DNA of 64,000 nt from Salinicola halimionae (GCF_003206065.1 NZ_PZJQ01000004.1:556864-620863), one strand, 5' to 3'; shown: positions 48,236-57,068, counted from the first letter of the stretch. Translations and numbers: made by a program. The notes: generated by a model from the letters alone, not told the origin.

Positions 48236-50991
48236 GTCGAAGAAGCATCGCCCGCGGCAGAGGCGACCTCCGGGTCTTCGAGCAGATCCTGCAGGGTTTC
48301 GATCGCGGTCTTGCTATTCCCTTCCATGACACCGTCCAGCCAGATCATCGCCTGCTGCTGATTGACGAACTCGACGCCACGAGTCTGCAGAAAGGCCTGG
48401 GCCAGCGAGAGGCTGGCGGACTGATGCCCTTGGCGCGCGGCATCGACCAGCAACTCGGCGCCCTTATGAGTATCGCGGGGGAGTACGTCGCCGCTCAGAT
48501 AGGCGCGGCCCAGCGTCGCTTCAGCACCAGCATGACCGGTGTCGGCCGCCGCCGTGAGTAGCTGCTTACCTCGTGCGATATCTTGCGTGATGCCGCCTTG
48601 CCCCTCGAGATAGGCTGCGCCTAAAGATGCCTGGGCGGAGACGTTACCGTTGTCGGCCGCGCGGGACAGCCATTCGACGGCTTGATCCGCATCCTGGCTG
48701 ACGCCATTGCCTTCGAGATAGGATTGCCCGAGCAGACGTTGGGCGTTGTCGTCGTCGCGTTGCGCTGCCTGAGTGAGATAGCGCACACCGCGCTCAGGGT
48801 CCTCGGCGACGCCATTGCCGTTGAGATACGCTTCGCCGAGGGTGACGCCAGCCGAGCCATGCCCGGCGTTGGCAGCCTGGGTCAGCAGTCTGACGCCGCG
48901 TTGCGGGTCGGCGGAAACCCCATCGCCGCTCAGCAGCATTTGGCCGAGATCGGCTTTGGCGCCAACATGGCCTGCGGCAACCGCGCGTTCGAAATAGCTG
49001 GCGGCACGCGACTTGTTGGCCCCGACGCCCAAGCCTTCGGCGTACATCCTGCCTAACGAAGCAGTCGCGCCCGGATGGCCTTCATCGGCGGCGCGCGTGA
49101 GCCATTTTCGGGCGCTGGCATAGTTGGCTCGTACACCCTCACCGCGCAGGTAGGCGCGGCCGAGATCCGCCATGGCAGGTACTTGGCCCATCTGGGCTGC
49201 GCGAATCAGATCATCGACATTGCCTTGCTCGCCGCTGGCACGATAGGTGCGTGCCAGCGCCTGCCGGGCAGAGGGGTGGCCGGCGCGAGCGGCACGTTGT
49301 AGCCAGAGCTCGGATCGGCTCAGATCCGGCGGCACACCGGTGCCGTCGCGATAGGCGCGGCCGAGTACGACCATGGCATAGGCATCGCCCTGATTGGCGG
49401 CCTCCTCGAGTAGCTTGACGCCCTGTTGGCTGGAACCGGGCAGCTTACCCTCGATATATCCTTGGCCGAGTCGCGTCTTGGAAGTCGTGTCTTCGGAATT
49501 CTGCTCGACGGCCTGGCTCAGCCACTGCTGGGCCTTGGCGGGATCGCGTTGGAGACCGACGCCATCCATGTAAGCGATCCCCAGAGTTCGGGCGGCGCCG
49601 CTCTGCTGTTGTTTGGCCGCCTCGCTCAGCAGTGACACTCCTCTCACCGGATCAGCCGGTGTGCCTTCTCCCTTGAGATAAGCTTCACCCAGACGTGCCG
49701 TGGCATAGGGATGCCCCAGCTTGTAGGCACGTTCGAGATATTCGACGCCGCGCTGCGGCTGCGCTTGAACCTTGTCACCGTCCAGGTAGACGTTACCCAG
49801 TAGCGCGAGCGCATAGGCGTCGTTCTTTTGCGCTGCGCTTTCCAGTAGCTGGATGCCACGCTGGGGATTCGCTGGCAGCACGTCGCCCACCAGGTAGGCC
49901 TGGCCCAGGCTTCGAGCGGCGTCGAGCTGGCCTCGCTCGGCGGCATTCGTCAGCCACTTTTCGGCAAGGCTCGGATTGGGCGTGACCCGGCCTTCACCTA
50001 GATAGGCTTGGCCTAACCAGTAGGCGGCATCGACGTTGCCGGATCCCGCGGCACGCTGAAGCATGTCCAGGCCTTTGGCGGGATCCCGCTGCTTGACCAG
50101 CAAACGCCCGGCAGCGGCCAGCGCTTGCGGGTCGCCGCTGTCGGCGGCTTGACTCAACCATTGCCGCTGGCGCTCCGGTTGCGGCAGCAAGCCGTCCTCG
50201 GCGTAGAGTCGCGACAAGGCGAGCATGGCACCCACATCGCCACCCTGGGCACGCGGTGTCATTGCCTGAGCATAACGCTCGGCATAGGCGTGAGACTGGC
50301 CCGGGTTGCTGTCGAACGCGCCACCGGTAGCGGTGTTTTCGGCTAATGCCTGCAAGGCGCGGGGCTCGTTCAGTGCCGCTGCCTGCTCGAGCTGTTCTCT
50401 CGCGGCATCGACATCGCGAGGGACGCCTTCGCCGGCCAGCTGCATCTCGGCGACTTCGATACGTGCGCTGGGGTTGCCATCGTGATCGATGGCCTGATGG
50501 AACAGATTCCACGCCAAAGCCGGGTCGCGCATGACGCCATCGCCGGTGCGATAGAGTCGGCCCAGCTTCAATGATGCATTGTCGAGGCCGCTGAAGTCGT
50601 AGGGAACGGCCTGGCGGTAGTAGTGCGCAGCCAACGTTGGATCGCGGGGTACGCCATCGCCATCGTCATAAATTCGCGCGAGTTCGTAGCTGGCTTCAGG
50701 GTGGGTTCTCGCCATCGGCTTGAGCAGCTCGATAGCCTTGAGGCTCTCGCCCTTGGCCTCTAGGCCGCGAATATATTCCACGCGGTTCCAATCGGTAGAG
50801 GGCATCGATTCGATGTAGTGATGCGCGAACAGCTCTCGGTCCTGGGCGGCAATCGGCTGCGTCTGATAGCTGCTCTGACCCGCGCAGGCGGTGAGCATGA
50901 TTACCGAGGCGAGGCCCAGCAGAAGGCGGTTGCCCGGGCGGCTTAGTGTCACTGGTAGTGCGTTACGAATCGAGTTGCGAGTCGTCGTCAT
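48232..50991 (-). CDS. Giant Sel1-repeat outer-membrane lipoprotein, AlgK-like
   Basis: This 919-residue lipoprotein has a lipobox LTAC near residue 36 (VIMLTACAGQ). Almost everything after it is Sel1-like TPR repeats of about 36 residues with the pattern ALLGNVYLDGDKV...A..YLERA; by length there could be around two dozen. Pseudomonas AlgK, the outer-membrane TPR scaffold of the alginate secretion complex, is about half this size. The position between lyase genes in an alg8-alg44 locus supports an AlgK-like scaffold role, perhaps guiding the polymer through the periplasm. No AlgE porin gene is adjacent. Near-identical repeat DNA makes copy-number change by recombination plausible. Confidence 0.82.
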   Translation of the reverse strand: MTTTRNSIRNALPVTLSRPGNRLLLGLASVIMLTACAGQSSYQTQPIAAQDRELFAHHYIESMPSTDWNRVEYIRGLEAKGESLKAIELLKPMARTHPEASYELARIYDDGDGVPRDPTLAAHYYRQAVPYDFSGLDNASLKLGRLYRTGDGVMRDPALAWNLFHQAIDHDGNPSARIEVAEMQLAGEGVPRDVDAAREQLEQAAALNEPRALQALAENTATGGAFDSNPGQSHAYAERYAQAMTPRAQGGDVGAMLALSRLYAEDGLLPQPERQRQWLSQAADSGDPQALAAAGRLLVKQRDPAKGLDMLQRAAGSGNVDAAYWLGQAYLGEGRVTPNPSLAEKWLTNAAERGQLDAARSLGQAYLVGDVLPANPQRGIQLLESAAQKNDAYALALLGNVYLDGDKVQAQPQRGVEYLERAYKLGHPYATARLGEAYLKGEGTPADPVRGVSLLSEAAKQQQSGAARTLGIAYMDGVGLQRDPAKAQQWLSQAVEQNSEDTTSKTRLGQGYIEGKLPGSSQQGVKLLEEAANQGDAYAMVVLGRAYRDGTGVPPDLSRSELWLQRAARAGHPSARQALARTYRASGEQGNVDDLIRAAQMGQVPAMADLGRAYLRGEGVRANYASARKWLTRAADEGHPGATASLGRMYAEGLGVGANKSRAASYFERAVAAGHVGAKADLGQMLLSGDGVSADPQRGVRLLTQAANAGHGSAGVTLGEAYLNGNGVAEDPERGVRYLTQAAQRDDDNAQRLLGQSYLEGNGVSQDADQAVEWLSRAADNGNVSAQASLGAAYLEGQGGITQDIARGKQLLTAAADTGHAGAEATLGRAYLSGDVLPRDTHKGAELLVDAARQGHQSASLSLAQAFLQTRGVEFVNQQQAMIWLDGVMEGNSKTAIETLQDLLEDPEVASAAGDASST

Positions 50992-51128
50992 GTGAATCTC
51001 TCCTTTTGGGTCAGGCCCGTCATTCGTCCCTGAAGCGGGCCATGAGTCGTCGTTTTTCGAGCCCGAGTGTCGCCACTGTCGCGTGAGCTATCCTGCCGAT
51101 AGCGAGCATCGGCACGGGTTTCGGGTGT

Positions 51129-51144
51129 CGGTATTCAAATACCG
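51129..51144. other. Palindrome in the lyase to Sel1 intercistronic gap
   Basis: CGGTATT and AATACCG flank a 2-base centre, 18 bases beyond the PL5 gene stop in the 170-bp gap. It could be an mRNA 3'-end or processing stem, or a dyad binding site. The rest of the gap holds nothing recognisable apart from a good ribosome site (GGAGAG) before the Sel1 gene. Confidence 0.4.
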
Positions 51145-51161
51145 GCGTTCAGATATGATGC

Positions 51162-52466
51162 TCAGGCGTCGGGCTCGAAAGTCGCGAGCTCTTTCTCATC
51201 GGGCTCCCGCAAGGCACGGGACTGGGCCTTGGGGTTCATGAAATAGAAGGTGACGTAGCCCCCGGCACTGCGATTGTCGATGGGGCGTTTCTGGCTGACG
51301 TAGTGAGAAACTCGCGAGTCGCTGCGATGACTGAGATAGATCTCCATCCAGGCGAGATACTGCTCGTCATCGAGAAAGCCGTAGTACTGCGCATGCGTTG
51401 CCATGTCACCCAGTGCGGCCGGATCGTCGAAGGTATCCAGCGCGAACTGAACGGCATCGTCGATGGTGTGGCCGTGATACTCGAAGTCGAACAGGTCGTA
51501 ACCCTGGCGAGAGGCCACCTGCATGATGTTGACTAGATAGAGCAATGCATAGTTCTGATAGTGGCTGGCACGTCTGCCACGCGCCATTTCATGCGGTAGA
51601 GCGCCACGCGGCGTCAGATCGTTGAGTGCCGAATAGATGGCGCTGATGCCGAACTGGAACAGCTCGTCGTCATCCGTCAGAACGCCGATCATGCTGGCGT
51701 ATAGGGCTCGGCGGTAGAAGTGGTTATTGCAACAGCTCGGGTCACCACCGCGGATGGACGAATGTTTGTGGGCCAGCGTGTTGAGCCAATGATTGATTCG
51801 CTCGATCGCCTCCGGACGTTTGGCCGCCACCGCGGGGCGCACGATCGAATAAGACATTGCGGCAGCAAACATCATCGATTCCGTCGAGTACCAGCCCTGA
51901 GGCTCGAGGCGGTTGTAGTAGAACTGGCTCAGCGCATCTTGCGTCGCCCACTTGTCCAGAAACTGAACCAGGCAGTCGGCGTAGTAATCGTCTCCGGAGG
52001 CGACATACGAACCGGCTAGATTCGATACGGTGTCCTCGAAATCGAACAGCGGCTCGGAAGCCAGTTCCCAGGCCTTGGGTTGTGGATAATAGCCGGGGAT
52101 CCGGATCACACTGTCCAGCGGCGGCTTGGACAGCTCCTGACGGCAGCTGGGGCCGTGCTTGAGCTGATCGCGGTTGTACTGCAGCAGATCGTTGTCGGTA
52201 CGTTGCAGCATCGCCATCCGTGCCTTGACGTCGAAATAGGACGCATCGGGATCGGTGACCGTGTACTCGGACAGATCGAGTTTCTGGCGCTGGGCGTAGC
52301 TCATCGTCGGATCTGTGGCAGCGGTCTTGTCTGCCGGAGCGGCCTCGTCTGTCTGGGACGACTGAGCGGCCTGAACCGACAGCGCCAGACTGAAAGTTGC
52401 GAGACCCAACAGCAGCCTGAAGCGGTGATGCAGGCCGAATCGGCCTGCGGATGACGTCCGGTTCAT
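51162..52466 (-). CDS. PL5-family (AlgL-type) polyuronate lyase
   Basis: This exported lyase of 434 residues has a signal peptide (FRLLLGLATFSLALSVQA) and an alpha/alpha-barrel PL5 domain. The catalytic region reads PSCCNNHFYRRALYASMIGV (compare NNHSYW in AlgL), followed by LPHEMARGRRASHYQNYALL, which matches the AlgL Arg/Tyr segment. In Pseudomonas, AlgL removes polymer trapped in the periplasm; PL5 members acting on polyglucuronate are known (Stenotrophomonas). The ATG at 52466 has GGGAG upstream; a GTG at 52499 overlapping the previous stop would add 11 residues before the signal peptide. A double Cys before the catalytic NNH is unusual. Confidence 0.85.
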   Translation of the reverse strand: MNRTSSAGRFGLHHRFRLLLGLATFSLALSVQAAQSSQTDEAAPADKTAATDPTMSYAQRQKLDLSEYTVTDPDASYFDVKARMAMLQRTDNDLLQYNRDQLKHGPSCRQELSKPPLDSVIRIPGYYPQPKAWELASEPLFDFEDTVSNLAGSYVASGDDYYADCLVQFLDKWATQDALSQFYYNRLEPQGWYSTESMMFAAAMSYSIVRPAVAAKRPEAIERINHWLNTLAHKHSSIRGGDPSCCNNHFYRRALYASMIGVLTDDDELFQFGISAIYSALNDLTPRGALPHEMARGRRASHYQNYALLYLVNIMQVASRQGYDLFDFEYHGHTIDDAVQFALDTFDDPAALGDMATHAQYYGFLDDEQYLAWMEIYLSHRSDSRVSHYVSQKRPIDNRSAGGYVTFYFMNPKAQSRALREPDEKELATFEPDA

Positions 52467-52495
52467 GAGAATCGACTCCCTGTCGAGAGGATGAA

Positions 52496-53398
52496 TCACC
52501 CCTTAGGGGTCATCAGAGTGAAGTCGGCAAAATCGACGGACTGATCTCGCGGGGTCCGCCAGTCACTGCCGTGGCCGCCGAAGAAGGTCGAGAACATCAG
52601 CCCGTCGATATGCACGTCGTCCGTGGTGCGATAGACGATGCCCTGTTGCTCGAGCGTCGGTTGCCCATTGATCCAGACGCGGGCAACGCCGTTTTCCTGA
52701 GCGGGATCGTTGAGCACGATTTCCTCTTCTACGGTCATCCACTGGCCCGGCGTGAAAAGCCAGCGGCCGCGGCCGACCGATTCGCCGTAGTCGCTGTCCT
52801 TGTTGACGACGTATTCATAAAGTTCGCCCTGACCCTGCTTGCGCCACATGAAGCGCATCGAGAAACCATTCTTGCCGGTGACCTCATCGCCGCCGGTAGG
52901 ACCATCGCCGCCATAGAGCCCCGGCAACTTGCCACCCTTGACGAAATCGAACCCGGCCGGAAAGCGCACCTGATAACGCAGGCAGGCACGATCGGCCTGA
53001 CGCAGCGCCGGCGCCGGCATCACGAAGCCGGCGCCGCCTTCTTCGGCGTCGCTGGGCGAGGAAGTTCCCTCGGGATAATTGACACGCAGCGCCGGAGCAT
53101 CGAGGCCACTTTCGGCACTGTCGAGTATCCGTAGATTCTGTTCACCCCAGCGGCGCTGGCCGCCGAGGCCGTCCTTGACCCATGCTTTGGGGTCGGATTT
53201 TGCATTCGCGCTCATGGCCATCGTCTGTACCGGCGCATAACGCGTCGAGCAGGCCGCGACCTGAGGCTGGGTCAGCGAACTGCTGCTCGCGGCCTGCGCG
53301 GGGAGGGAAGCCAGCGTCAATGCGCCGGCGGTCAGAACGGCCGCGCTCAGCGGGCGAATCAGGGAGTGTCGAGTTTTACCGAGTGTGGATAACGTCAT
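52496..53398 (-). CDS. PL14/PL20-type jelly-roll polysaccharide lyase, exported
   Basis: This 300-residue protein has a signal peptide (RPLSAAVLTAGALTLASLPAQA). The body is a beta-jelly-roll lyase domain recognised by FPAGFDFVKGGKLPGLYGG, MRFMWRKQGQGELYEYV, GRGRWLFTPGQWMTVEEEI and GLMFSTFFGGHGSDW, hallmarks of the PL14-like fold shared with PL20 glucuronan lyases. PL14/PL20 enzymes cleave alginate or beta-1,4-glucuronan. The ATG with GGAGA upstream starts the signal peptide; the frame is open further upstream through an 18-bp repeat array that I regard as non-coding. The Pseudomonas alg operon has no counterpart. Confidence 0.8.
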   Translation of the reverse strand: MTLSTLGKTRHSLIRPLSAAVLTAGALTLASLPAQAASSSSLTQPQVAACSTRYAPVQTMAMSANAKSDPKAWVKDGLGGQRRWGEQNLRILDSAESGLDAPALRVNYPEGTSSPSDAEEGGAGFVMPAPALRQADRACLRYQVRFPAGFDFVKGGKLPGLYGGDGPTGGDEVTGKNGFSMRFMWRKQGQGELYEYVVNKDSDYGESVGRGRWLFTPGQWMTVEEEIVLNDPAQENGVARVWINGQPTLEQQGIVYRTTDDVHIDGLMFSTFFGGHGSDWRTPRDQSVDFADFTLMTPKG

Positions 53399-53541
53399 GA
53401 TCGTCTCCTTGGCGATGTCCGTTTCGAGATCGGGCTCCGACGTGCTTTCCGGTCGAGCCGTGCTTTTCGATTGAACCGTGCTTGCCAATCTAGAAGGTGC
53501 GGTTTGGTCAACCGTGCTGATTGAACACGGCCGGCAATGGC
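53399..53541 (-). repeat. Five-unit 18-bp repeat array between alg44-like and lyase genes (53441-53530)
   Basis: On the plus strand CGTGCTTTCCGGTCGAGC (53441), CGTGCTTTTCGATTGAAC (53459) and CGTGCTTGCCAATCTAGA (53477) follow in exact 18-bp phase. A diverged unit lies at 53495, and CGTGCTGATTGAACACGG (53513) resumes the phase. The array sits in the leader of the jelly-roll lyase gene. Confidence 0.8.
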
Positions 53542-55011
53542 TCAATTCATCGCGCTTTTCATGCCCTCGGACGCGCGCCCCCATAACGACTGAACGCCTT
53601 GAGCCATGGCGCGCCCGGCCTGATAAGTCCATTCGGCGGCGGTGTCGAGCATCGGCGCTTCGGTAAAACGAACGTCGACCGGCGTTCCCACGGCACTGGC
53701 GGGCAGCGGCTTTTCCGGCACCAGTAGAACGCTCGCCACGTTCTGCTGTTGGCGGACCCAGTCCGGGAAGCCGGCACGCGGCTGACGCTCGACATCCAGC
53801 GCGACGCTGCGCACGCGGGCGGGAATCGGCTCCGAGGCGTTGGGCAGGGCGATGTAGGCCTTCTGATGGTTTTCGATATCGCCGATGTCATCCATGTGCA
53901 CCAGCGCCTCGACCATGATGTCGTTGTTGCTGGTGCTGACCAGCGTCATTACCCGGTCGCCTTCGTTGACGTAGGTACCGCCGGCGGCGCTGAGTGCCCA
54001 TGCCACTTCACACTCACACGGGCTGTAGATGGTGTTGGCGGAAACCCGCGATTTGTAGGCGTCGATGCGTGAGCTTTCGTAGTCCCGCGCGGTTTCGAAC
54101 TGCTCGACACGTGTCTTGGCGATCTTCGGTGACAGCGTCTCGTAGCCCAGCTCACCCTCCGCCGGATTGGAGGACGTTGCCACACTGACCTTGGCGCCGC
54201 CGGGATTGTCGAGACTCTTCTGCAGGTTATCGATCAGGCGCTTGTTGTAGTCGAACGAGGCCTGAGACAGCAGCAGATCGTTCTGCAGCTCGGCGTTGTT
54301 GACGTCGATCAGCGGCTGATCGCGCTCGACCTTGTCGCCGGCCTTGAGGTCGAGATCCTTCAGCTGGCCGGCGCCCGGCGCCAGAATGTCCGTACGCGGT
54401 GCGGTCACTGCGGCAAAGCTCGGCTCGATCAAAAAGACGTTGCGGTAGACCGTCGCGGCCACGGCGGCGGTCAATACGCCTGCTGCGACCAGCAGAGCCA
54501 GATAGCGGAACATCGGAATGCGACGCTTGGGTTTGGTGGCGGGAGTCGCCACGTTTGCGCGCCGTTTGCGCGGCGTCTGAGCGTCTTGCTGATCGACCAG
54601 ACCGTCGAGGCTGACGTGGCGTCCGCTCATCTGAGCGCGAATCACTCGTCGCAGGATGTCGCGCTGGCGGGTGTCCATCTGGGTGAATTCGAACGCGATG
54701 CGCTGGCGTCGGCCTTCGCCGATATCGCGCAGTGGGCGCGCCATGGCTGAGAGTGCCAACTCGACGCCGCTGGCTGTGAGCATCAGCGCAACCGGAATCT
54801 CGCGATGACGCTCAAGATGCATCGACGTCTCTGCGGAAAAACCGCCTATCGAGAGGTCATGACCCTTGACCACGCGGTCATCGCCCAGGCGCACGTTGAA
54901 GGGCATTTCGACACGAACGTGGTGACGTTCGTCGCGGCGCTCGTGGCGCAGCTGGTCCGGATCGTGCTGCGAATCGTTGTCGTTGTCCGAATTGTTGAAG
55001 TGATCTGACAT
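53542..55011 (-). CDS. alg44: Alg44-like c-di-GMP receptor with PilZ and membrane-fusion domains
   Basis: This 489-residue inner-membrane protein pairs with the synthase. After a hydrophilic Asp/Asn-rich start comes a cytoplasmic PilZ domain (about 22-125) with both c-di-GMP motifs: R29HHVR33 (RxxxR) and DLSIGG at 52-57. One membrane helix (FRYLALLVAAGVLTAAVAAT, about residue 170) leads to a periplasmic HlyD-like region with APGAGQLKDLDLKAGDKVER (lipoyl-type half-motif), a short hairpin and IYSPCECEVAWALSAAGGTY. This is the domain order of Pseudomonas Alg44, which gates alginate polymerisation on c-di-GMP binding. AAGGAG precedes the ATG, 27 bp behind the synthase stop. Confidence 0.87.
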   Translation of the reverse strand: MSDHFNNSDNDNDSQHDPDQLRHERRDERHHVRVEMPFNVRLGDDRVVKGHDLSIGGFSAETSMHLERHREIPVALMLTASGVELALSAMARPLRDIGEGRRQRIAFEFTQMDTRQRDILRRVIRAQMSGRHVSLDGLVDQQDAQTPRKRRANVATPATKPKRRIPMFRYLALLVAAGVLTAAVAATVYRNVFLIEPSFAAVTAPRTDILAPGAGQLKDLDLKAGDKVERDQPLIDVNNAELQNDLLLSQASFDYNKRLIDNLQKSLDNPGGAKVSVATSSNPAEGELGYETLSPKIAKTRVEQFETARDYESSRIDAYKSRVSANTIYSPCECEVAWALSAAGGTYVNEGDRVMTLVSTSNNDIMVEALVHMDDIGDIENHQKAYIALPNASEPIPARVRSVALDVERQPRAGFPDWVRQQQNVASVLLVPEKPLPASAVGTPVDVRFTEAPMLDTAAEWTYQAGRAMAQGVQSLWGRASEGMKSAMN

Positions 55012-55038
55012 GATGAAATCTCCTTGGTGTTCCCTGGC

Positions 55039-57000
55039 TTACTGGCGGTTCATGGCCAGCGCTTTCTCGTCCTTGTGGCTTTCGCCCAGTACCAGCGATA
55101 GATCCGTTAGCCGAATATCGTGACCGCCGACCTGAAGCTGGCACGGTTGCTGTGCTTCACACTGCAACCGGCCGGCGCTGGCGAGCGTGGTGTCTCCTGA
55201 CGTGATCTGCGTAGACAGGCCGGGGCCGATCTGCAGCCTCGTCGGGTGGTCTGGATCGCCATAGCCGTGAAGGCTGGCGCCGCGAATCCTATCCAGCGCC
55301 GCGACGTCGTCCTCAAAGCTTGCGTCGAGCCGATAGTCGCCGGCAGGTAGATGGATGCTGCCATCTTCCGGCGCATCGGCCAGCGTTAGCGCCAGCCAGC
55401 GGTTATCGCTGGCATTGTCCTCATCGGCCGCCTCCGGCTGCGCACCGACCATTGCCGCTACCGAAAGACGATCTGCCGGTGCCATGATTCCGCCGAAAAT
55501 GGCCAGAACGAATACCAGAATGCCGAAGTAGAGCGCGTGAATAAGATGGCCGCCGAGGCGCTGACGACGGGCTGCGCGAGGGTCATCCGGTTCGCCGGCG
55601 GAAATCCCCTGGCGAGACCAGGTCTGACGATTGAAGCGGAAACTGACCCAGGTCTTGAGAATTGCGCCGCTGAGCTGGTTGTAGTAGAGCATCGGCACCC
55701 AAAGCGCACTCCAGCGCCCCCGCTGCCACGCCAGTACCAAGCTGGTAATGCCGCGCGTCATCACGATCCACAACAGGTAGGCGAAGATAAATGATGGACG
55801 TACGAACAGCGTCAGCATCACCGCGATGGTCGGGCCAATCAGCGTGGTCCACATGGAAAGGCGCTGATCGACGAGACTCCACCAGGTAAACCAGCCCATG
55901 CGGCTCGGACCCAGCGCGATGGCGCGACCATTGGTGCGCAGCATGTTGCCGAACCAGCGGCGCATCAGATCCTGCGTCGATTTAAAGAATCGTCGACGCT
56001 CGGGTAACTCCTCGAAACCGGTCACGATGACATCGGGGATGTAGAGCATTTTCCAGCGATGCTTGAGCAGCCAGAACCAGGTCGACTTGTCATCCCCGGA
56101 AAGAAACTTGAAGTTGCCAAAGCGCCAGTGATCGACGTGATCGCTCTCGACCAGGTCGATGAATTCCGGTTCGGTGGCGATATCGGCTCGAAAGGCGCTG
56201 TAGCGACCGGTCAATACCAGCAGTCGTTCGGAAACCGAGGTCGAACTCATGACCAGGTGGCGTTGCGCGTAACGCAGGTCATACCACTCCTTGGTCACGT
56301 CATTGCCGATCACCACCGCGTTGTTATTGGTGGTAATCGCACCTAGATCGTCTTTGGCCAGAAAAAATGACAGTGAGCGTTCCAGCGTGCCGGGTTGAAT
56401 GCGGATGTCTCCATCCATGCTGACCAGCAGCGAACGATGGGTTGGCATGCAGCGAGAGATGGCACGCAGCACTTCGGCCATGGCTGAACGCTTGCCGTCC
56501 CCTTTCTGAAACATGTAGCGCACGCTGATGTTATCGGGCCAGCCGTGTTCTTCCATGACCTGATCGATGATGTCGACGTCGCTGCGATCGGCAATGGCGG
56601 CAAATAGCGTGGTCGGTACGTTGTAATCGGCGGCATCGCGGATCAGGGCGTCGTAAACGGCGAATGTGACCTCGGTATCGATGCGAAACGAGGTGCACAG
56701 GATATAGAGCGCGTCCGGCGTCTCGGTGGCACCGACGGCATCGGCCTCGGCGCGCAGCCGCGGGAACATCCGGCGGTTGTACCAGACCGAACGTAACGCC
56801 TGCACGAACCACCATGAGTAGCGCCAGGCGCCTATCAAGCCCACGGCGAAGATGAAGCTCTTCGAGCCTGGATGAAAAACCTCGCCCGGCAGGTGTGTCA
56901 CCAATAGCAGAACCAGCGTGGCAAGCAGCAACATGACCGTAATCTCGGTCGCTATTGACGCCTTGCTGGGTCTGGCTTGAGTGTAATTGATATGGCTCAT
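55039..57000 (-). CDS. alg8: Alg8-like processive family 2 glycosyltransferase with extra C-terminal periplasmic domain
   Basis: This is the membrane polymerase of the locus, 653 residues. The first about 490 align along their length with Alg8: LPGEVFHPGSKSFIFAVGLI, CTSFRIDTEVTFAVYDALIR, the donor/metal motif SMDGDIRI, LRYAQRHLVMSS, LTGRYSAFRAD, ESDHVDHWRFGNFKFLSGDD and the acceptor-site QDLMRRWFGN. Membrane helices lie near 20-65 and 390-470. Unlike Alg8 (about 494 residues), it continues with one more helix (ALYFGILVFVLAIFGGI) and about 140 periplasmic residues containing DGSIHLPAGDYRLDAS, which resembles the first coils of a beta-helix. The start has AAAGGA seven bases upstream inside a 12-bp repeat array. 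The sugar nucleotide used is probably UDP-GlcA, from the linked ugd. Confidence 0.87.
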   Translation of the reverse strand: MSHINYTQARPSKASIATEITVMLLLATLVLLLVTHLPGEVFHPGSKSFIFAVGLIGAWRYSWWFVQALRSVWYNRRMFPRLRAEADAVGATETPDALYILCTSFRIDTEVTFAVYDALIRDAADYNVPTTLFAAIADRSDVDIIDQVMEEHGWPDNISVRYMFQKGDGKRSAMAEVLRAISRCMPTHRSLLVSMDGDIRIQPGTLERSLSFFLAKDDLGAITTNNNAVVIGNDVTKEWYDLRYAQRHLVMSSTSVSERLLVLTGRYSAFRADIATEPEFIDLVESDHVDHWRFGNFKFLSGDDKSTWFWLLKHRWKMLYIPDVIVTGFEELPERRRFFKSTQDLMRRWFGNMLRTNGRAIALGPSRMGWFTWWSLVDQRLSMWTTLIGPTIAVMLTLFVRPSFIFAYLLWIVMTRGITSLVLAWQRGRWSALWVPMLYYNQLSGAILKTWVSFRFNRQTWSRQGISAGEPDDPRAARRQRLGGHLIHALYFGILVFVLAIFGGIMAPADRLSVAAMVGAQPEAADEDNASDNRWLALTLADAPEDGSIHLPAGDYRLDASFEDDVAALDRIRGASLHGYGDPDHPTRLQIGPGLSTQITSGDTTLASAGRLQCEAQQPCQLQVGGHDIRLTDLSLVLGESHKDEKALAMNRQ

Positions 57001-57007
57001 TGGAATG

Positions 57008-57068
57008 TCCTTTGAGTCGTCCCTTGAATCGACCCTGGAGTCGCTCCCTGCGTCCGAGATCCCGCTCG
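57008..57068 (-). repeat. Four to five 12-bp repeats, each with a Shine-Dalgarno-like core, ending at the alg8 start
   Basis: Read on the coding (minus) strand, the units are CGAGCGGGATCT, CGGACGCAGGGAG, CGACTCCAGGGT, CGATTCAAGGGA and CGACTCAAAGGA, then CATTCCA and the ATG. The last unit is the natural ribosome-binding site, and each preceding unit has a purine core of the same kind in 12-bp phase. The rest of the 167-bp ugd-alg8 gap (57069-57167) shows nothing clear. Confidence 0.8.

Noticed and set aside
53399-53632. N-terminal extension of the jelly-roll lyase through the 18-bp repeat array
   Set aside because: The frame is open, but a ribosome site and a standard signal peptide begin at 53398, and the extension would place about 80 charged residues ahead of the signal peptide and overlap the alg44-like gene.
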